Source: Mucilaginibacter jinjuensis
GTDB taxonomy: Bacteria > Bacteroidota > Bacteroidia > Sphingobacteriales > Sphingobacteriaceae
Assembly: GCF_028596025.1 (NCBI RefSeq)
Contig: NZ_CP117167.1
Location: forward strand, 2,604,001 to 2,668,000
DNA length: 64,000 nt
Direction of reading: 5' to 3'
Below, piece after piece: positions 62,634 to 64,000 of this stretch. The translations under genes were made by a program, and so were the position numbers. The notes beneath the pieces are model-generated. The model saw nothing but the letters and a program-made list of their open reading frames with translations. It made no database searches and was not told the origin of the DNA. The first letter of the stretch is position 1; each line of letters begins with the position of its first letter.

Positions 62634-64000
62634 TTATTTATCGCCCTGTAACGACATAGAATATGGGAACGATGTTTCCTTAGTTCCACGGGTTTTATTA
62701 GGTTGGGCCGACATATCGAAATTAATAACAGCGCCCTGCATTAACCCGCTATGGCTTAACCAGTTTAAATCGTAAGGTTTGCCATTGTATTGCATCGCCT
62801 TAACGTATTTGTTGGTAGCACTGTTAGCAGGTGCATTAATAACAACTGTTTTACCATTTTCTAAATTAAGCGTAACCTTTTTGAACAATGGCGCACCAAG
62901 TACGTACTGATCCACCGCGGGGCAAACCGGGTAGAAGCCCAATGCCGAGAATACATACCAGGCCGAAGTTTGGCCATTATCCTCATCGCCGCAATAGCCA
63001 TCTGGTGTTGCTTTGTATAAACGGTTCATGGCTTCGCGGGCCCAGTATTGGGTTTTCCATGGCTGGCCAGCATAATTGTACAAATAAATGGCATGCTGAA
63101 TTGGCTGATTACCGTGTGCATACTGGCCCATGTTCATAATCTGCATTTCGCGGATCTCGTGGATCACTTCGCCATAATAACTGTCATCAAATATTGGTGG
63201 TAATGAAAACAAAGAATCCAGTTTGTTGGTGAATTTTTCTTTACCGCCCATTAGCTTAATTAAGCCGTTCATGTCGTGCAAAACGCCCCACGAGTAGTGC
63301 CAGCTGTTGCCCTCGGTAAAAGCATCGCCCCATTTAAAAGGGTTAAATGGCGTTTCCCAACTGCCATCCTTGTTTTTACCACGCATTAACCCGGTTTGCA
63401 GGTCGAACAGGTTTTTATAGTTCAGCGCACGGTTTTTATACAGGTCAGTTTCTTCTTTAGGGCGATGTAAGGCTTTACCCAACTGGTAAATCGCAAAATC
63501 ATCATAAGCATACTCAATGGTGCGAGCAGCGTTTTCGTCAATCTTAACATCATAAGGTACATAGCCCAGTTCGTTATAATATTTAACACCATAGCGACCC
63601 ACTGCCGAGATCGGGCCTTCGTTATTAGCACCGTGAATTAAAGCTTCGTACAACTTATTAATATCATAACCACGCAGTCCTTTGGCGTAAGCATCAGACA
63701 CTACCGAAGCTGAGTTATTGCCCACCATAATATCGGCATAACCGGGGCTGCTCCACTCGGGCAACCAGCCGCCCTCTTTGTAATCGTTAATCAGGCCTTC
63801 CTGCATCTCTTTGTTGATAGATGGATACATGAGGTTTAAGAAAGGATACAACGCCCTGAAAGTATCCCAGAAACCGGTACCGGCAAACATATAACCCGGC
63901 AGTATCTTGCCATTGTAGGGGCTCCAGTGCACAATCTCGTTCTTGGCATTAATCTCGTAAAGCTTATTCGGGAAAAACAGCATGCGGTACAGGCACGAGT
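62634..64000 (-). CDS. GH92 family alpha-mannosidase-like protein (5' truncated)
   Basis: The frame continues past base 64000, so the N-terminus is outside the window. The visible 455 residues show GH92 blocks: FWDTFRALYPFLNLMYP, WHYSWGVLHDMNGLI, YLYNYAGQPWKTQYW and CGDEDNGQTSAWYVFSALGFYPVCP. Most GH92 enzymes are calcium-dependent exo-alpha-mannosidases. Here the motif that usually reads GNEP is GNQP (codon CAG, 63105-63107), replacing the expected general-acid Glu with Gln, as in a known group that cleaves mannose-1-phosphate diesters. So the substrate may be a phospho-mannan rather than alpha-1,2-mannobiose. Confidence 0.9.
   Translation of the reverse strand, partial: SCLYRMLFFPNKLYEINAKNEIVHWSPYNGKILPGYMFAGTGFWDTFRALYPFLNLMYPSINKEMQEGLINDYKEGGWLPEWSSPGYADIMVGNNSASVVSDAYAKGLRGYDINKLYEALIHGANNEGPISAVGRYGVKYYNELGYVPYDVKIDENAARTIEYAYDDFAIYQLGKALHRPKEETDLYKNRALNYKNLFDLQTGLMRGKNKDGSWETPFNPFKWGDAFTEGNSWHYSWGVLHDMNGLIKLMGGKEKFTNKLDSLFSLPPIFDDSYYGEVIHEIREMQIMNMGQYAHGNQPIQHAIYLYNYAGQPWKTQYWAREAMNRLYKATPDGYCGDEDNGQTSAWYVFSALGFYPVCPAVDQYVLGAPLFKKVTLNLENGKTVVINAPANSATNKYVKAMQYNGKPYDLNWLSHSGLMQGAVINFDMSAQPNKTRGTKETSFPYSMSLQGDK

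Overview
The window looks like chromosome from a Bacteroidota species of the Sphingobacteriaceae, closest in style to Mucilaginibacter or Pedobacter; this is an inference from gene content and no 16S gene is present. Supporting signs are a TonB-dependent receptor with a carboxypeptidase-like N-terminal domain, DUF3857 proteins, a GH92 mannosidase, PER/CblA-type class A beta-lactamase, candidate promoters with TTG / TAnnTTTG boxes, and many short palindromic repeats between genes. I saw no tRNA, rRNA, transposase, prophage or CRISPR array.

Layout. 1-5.1 kb: the end of an alkaline phosphatase, then an ABC ATPase, an FtsX-type permease and a GDSL esterase that match the YbbA-YbbP-TesA trio. 5.3-10.8 kb (minus): a UPF1-like helicase and the ackA-pta acetate pathway. 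11-16.7 kb (minus): TonB receptor, beta-helix lipoprotein and MINPP-type histidine phosphatase, preceded by 11-bp-phased repeats resembling a Pho box. 17-20.9 kb: threonine synthase, an M28 peptidase and a C40 peptidase. 20.9-30.5 kb (minus): a complete histidine operon, hisG-D-C-B-H-A-F-IE, ending in a class A beta-lactamase and a WD40 protein. 30.5-32.6 kb: a GT-C-like membrane protein and a GmhB-type phosphatase. 33-39.1 kb: gltB-gltD. 39.1-44.9 kb: a small FlbD-like gene, a repeat-filled gap, a YdeI-like gene, an RNA methyltransferase, galK, YciI, an aldo/keto reductase, a DUF1761 protein and an unknown protein. 45-50 kb: a beta-barrel protein, MBL-fold hydrolase, creatininase family protein, YceI and a small lipoprotein. 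50.6-64 kb: mutS, an NlpC/P60 lipoprotein, a TMEM175-like channel, two DUF3857 proteins, a DnaQ-type exonuclease, queG, a disordered small protein, a polysaccharide deacetylase and the 3' part of a GH92 gene.

The most notable hidden signal is upstream of hisG. A 20-codon open reading frame on the minus strand (30380-30442) encodes MKVFTLHHLHLHHRHHVAIK, with seven His in ten codons. It lies just downstream of a good Bacteroidota-type promoter and inside a leader that can fold into one long hairpin. This is a histidine leader peptide, but no classical U-tract terminator follows, so the mechanism may differ from the enterobacterial one.

Other points worth following are the Pho-box-like array before the TonB/lipoprotein/phosphatase locus; a GH92 enzyme with Gln in place of the expected general-acid Glu, a change associated with mannose-1-phosphate diester hydrolysis; a pair of overlapping DUF3857 genes of which only one keeps transglutaminase catalytic residues; and a superfamily of hairpin repeats that all begin GTCAT and end ATGAC, including one that seems to be a chimera of two subfamilies.
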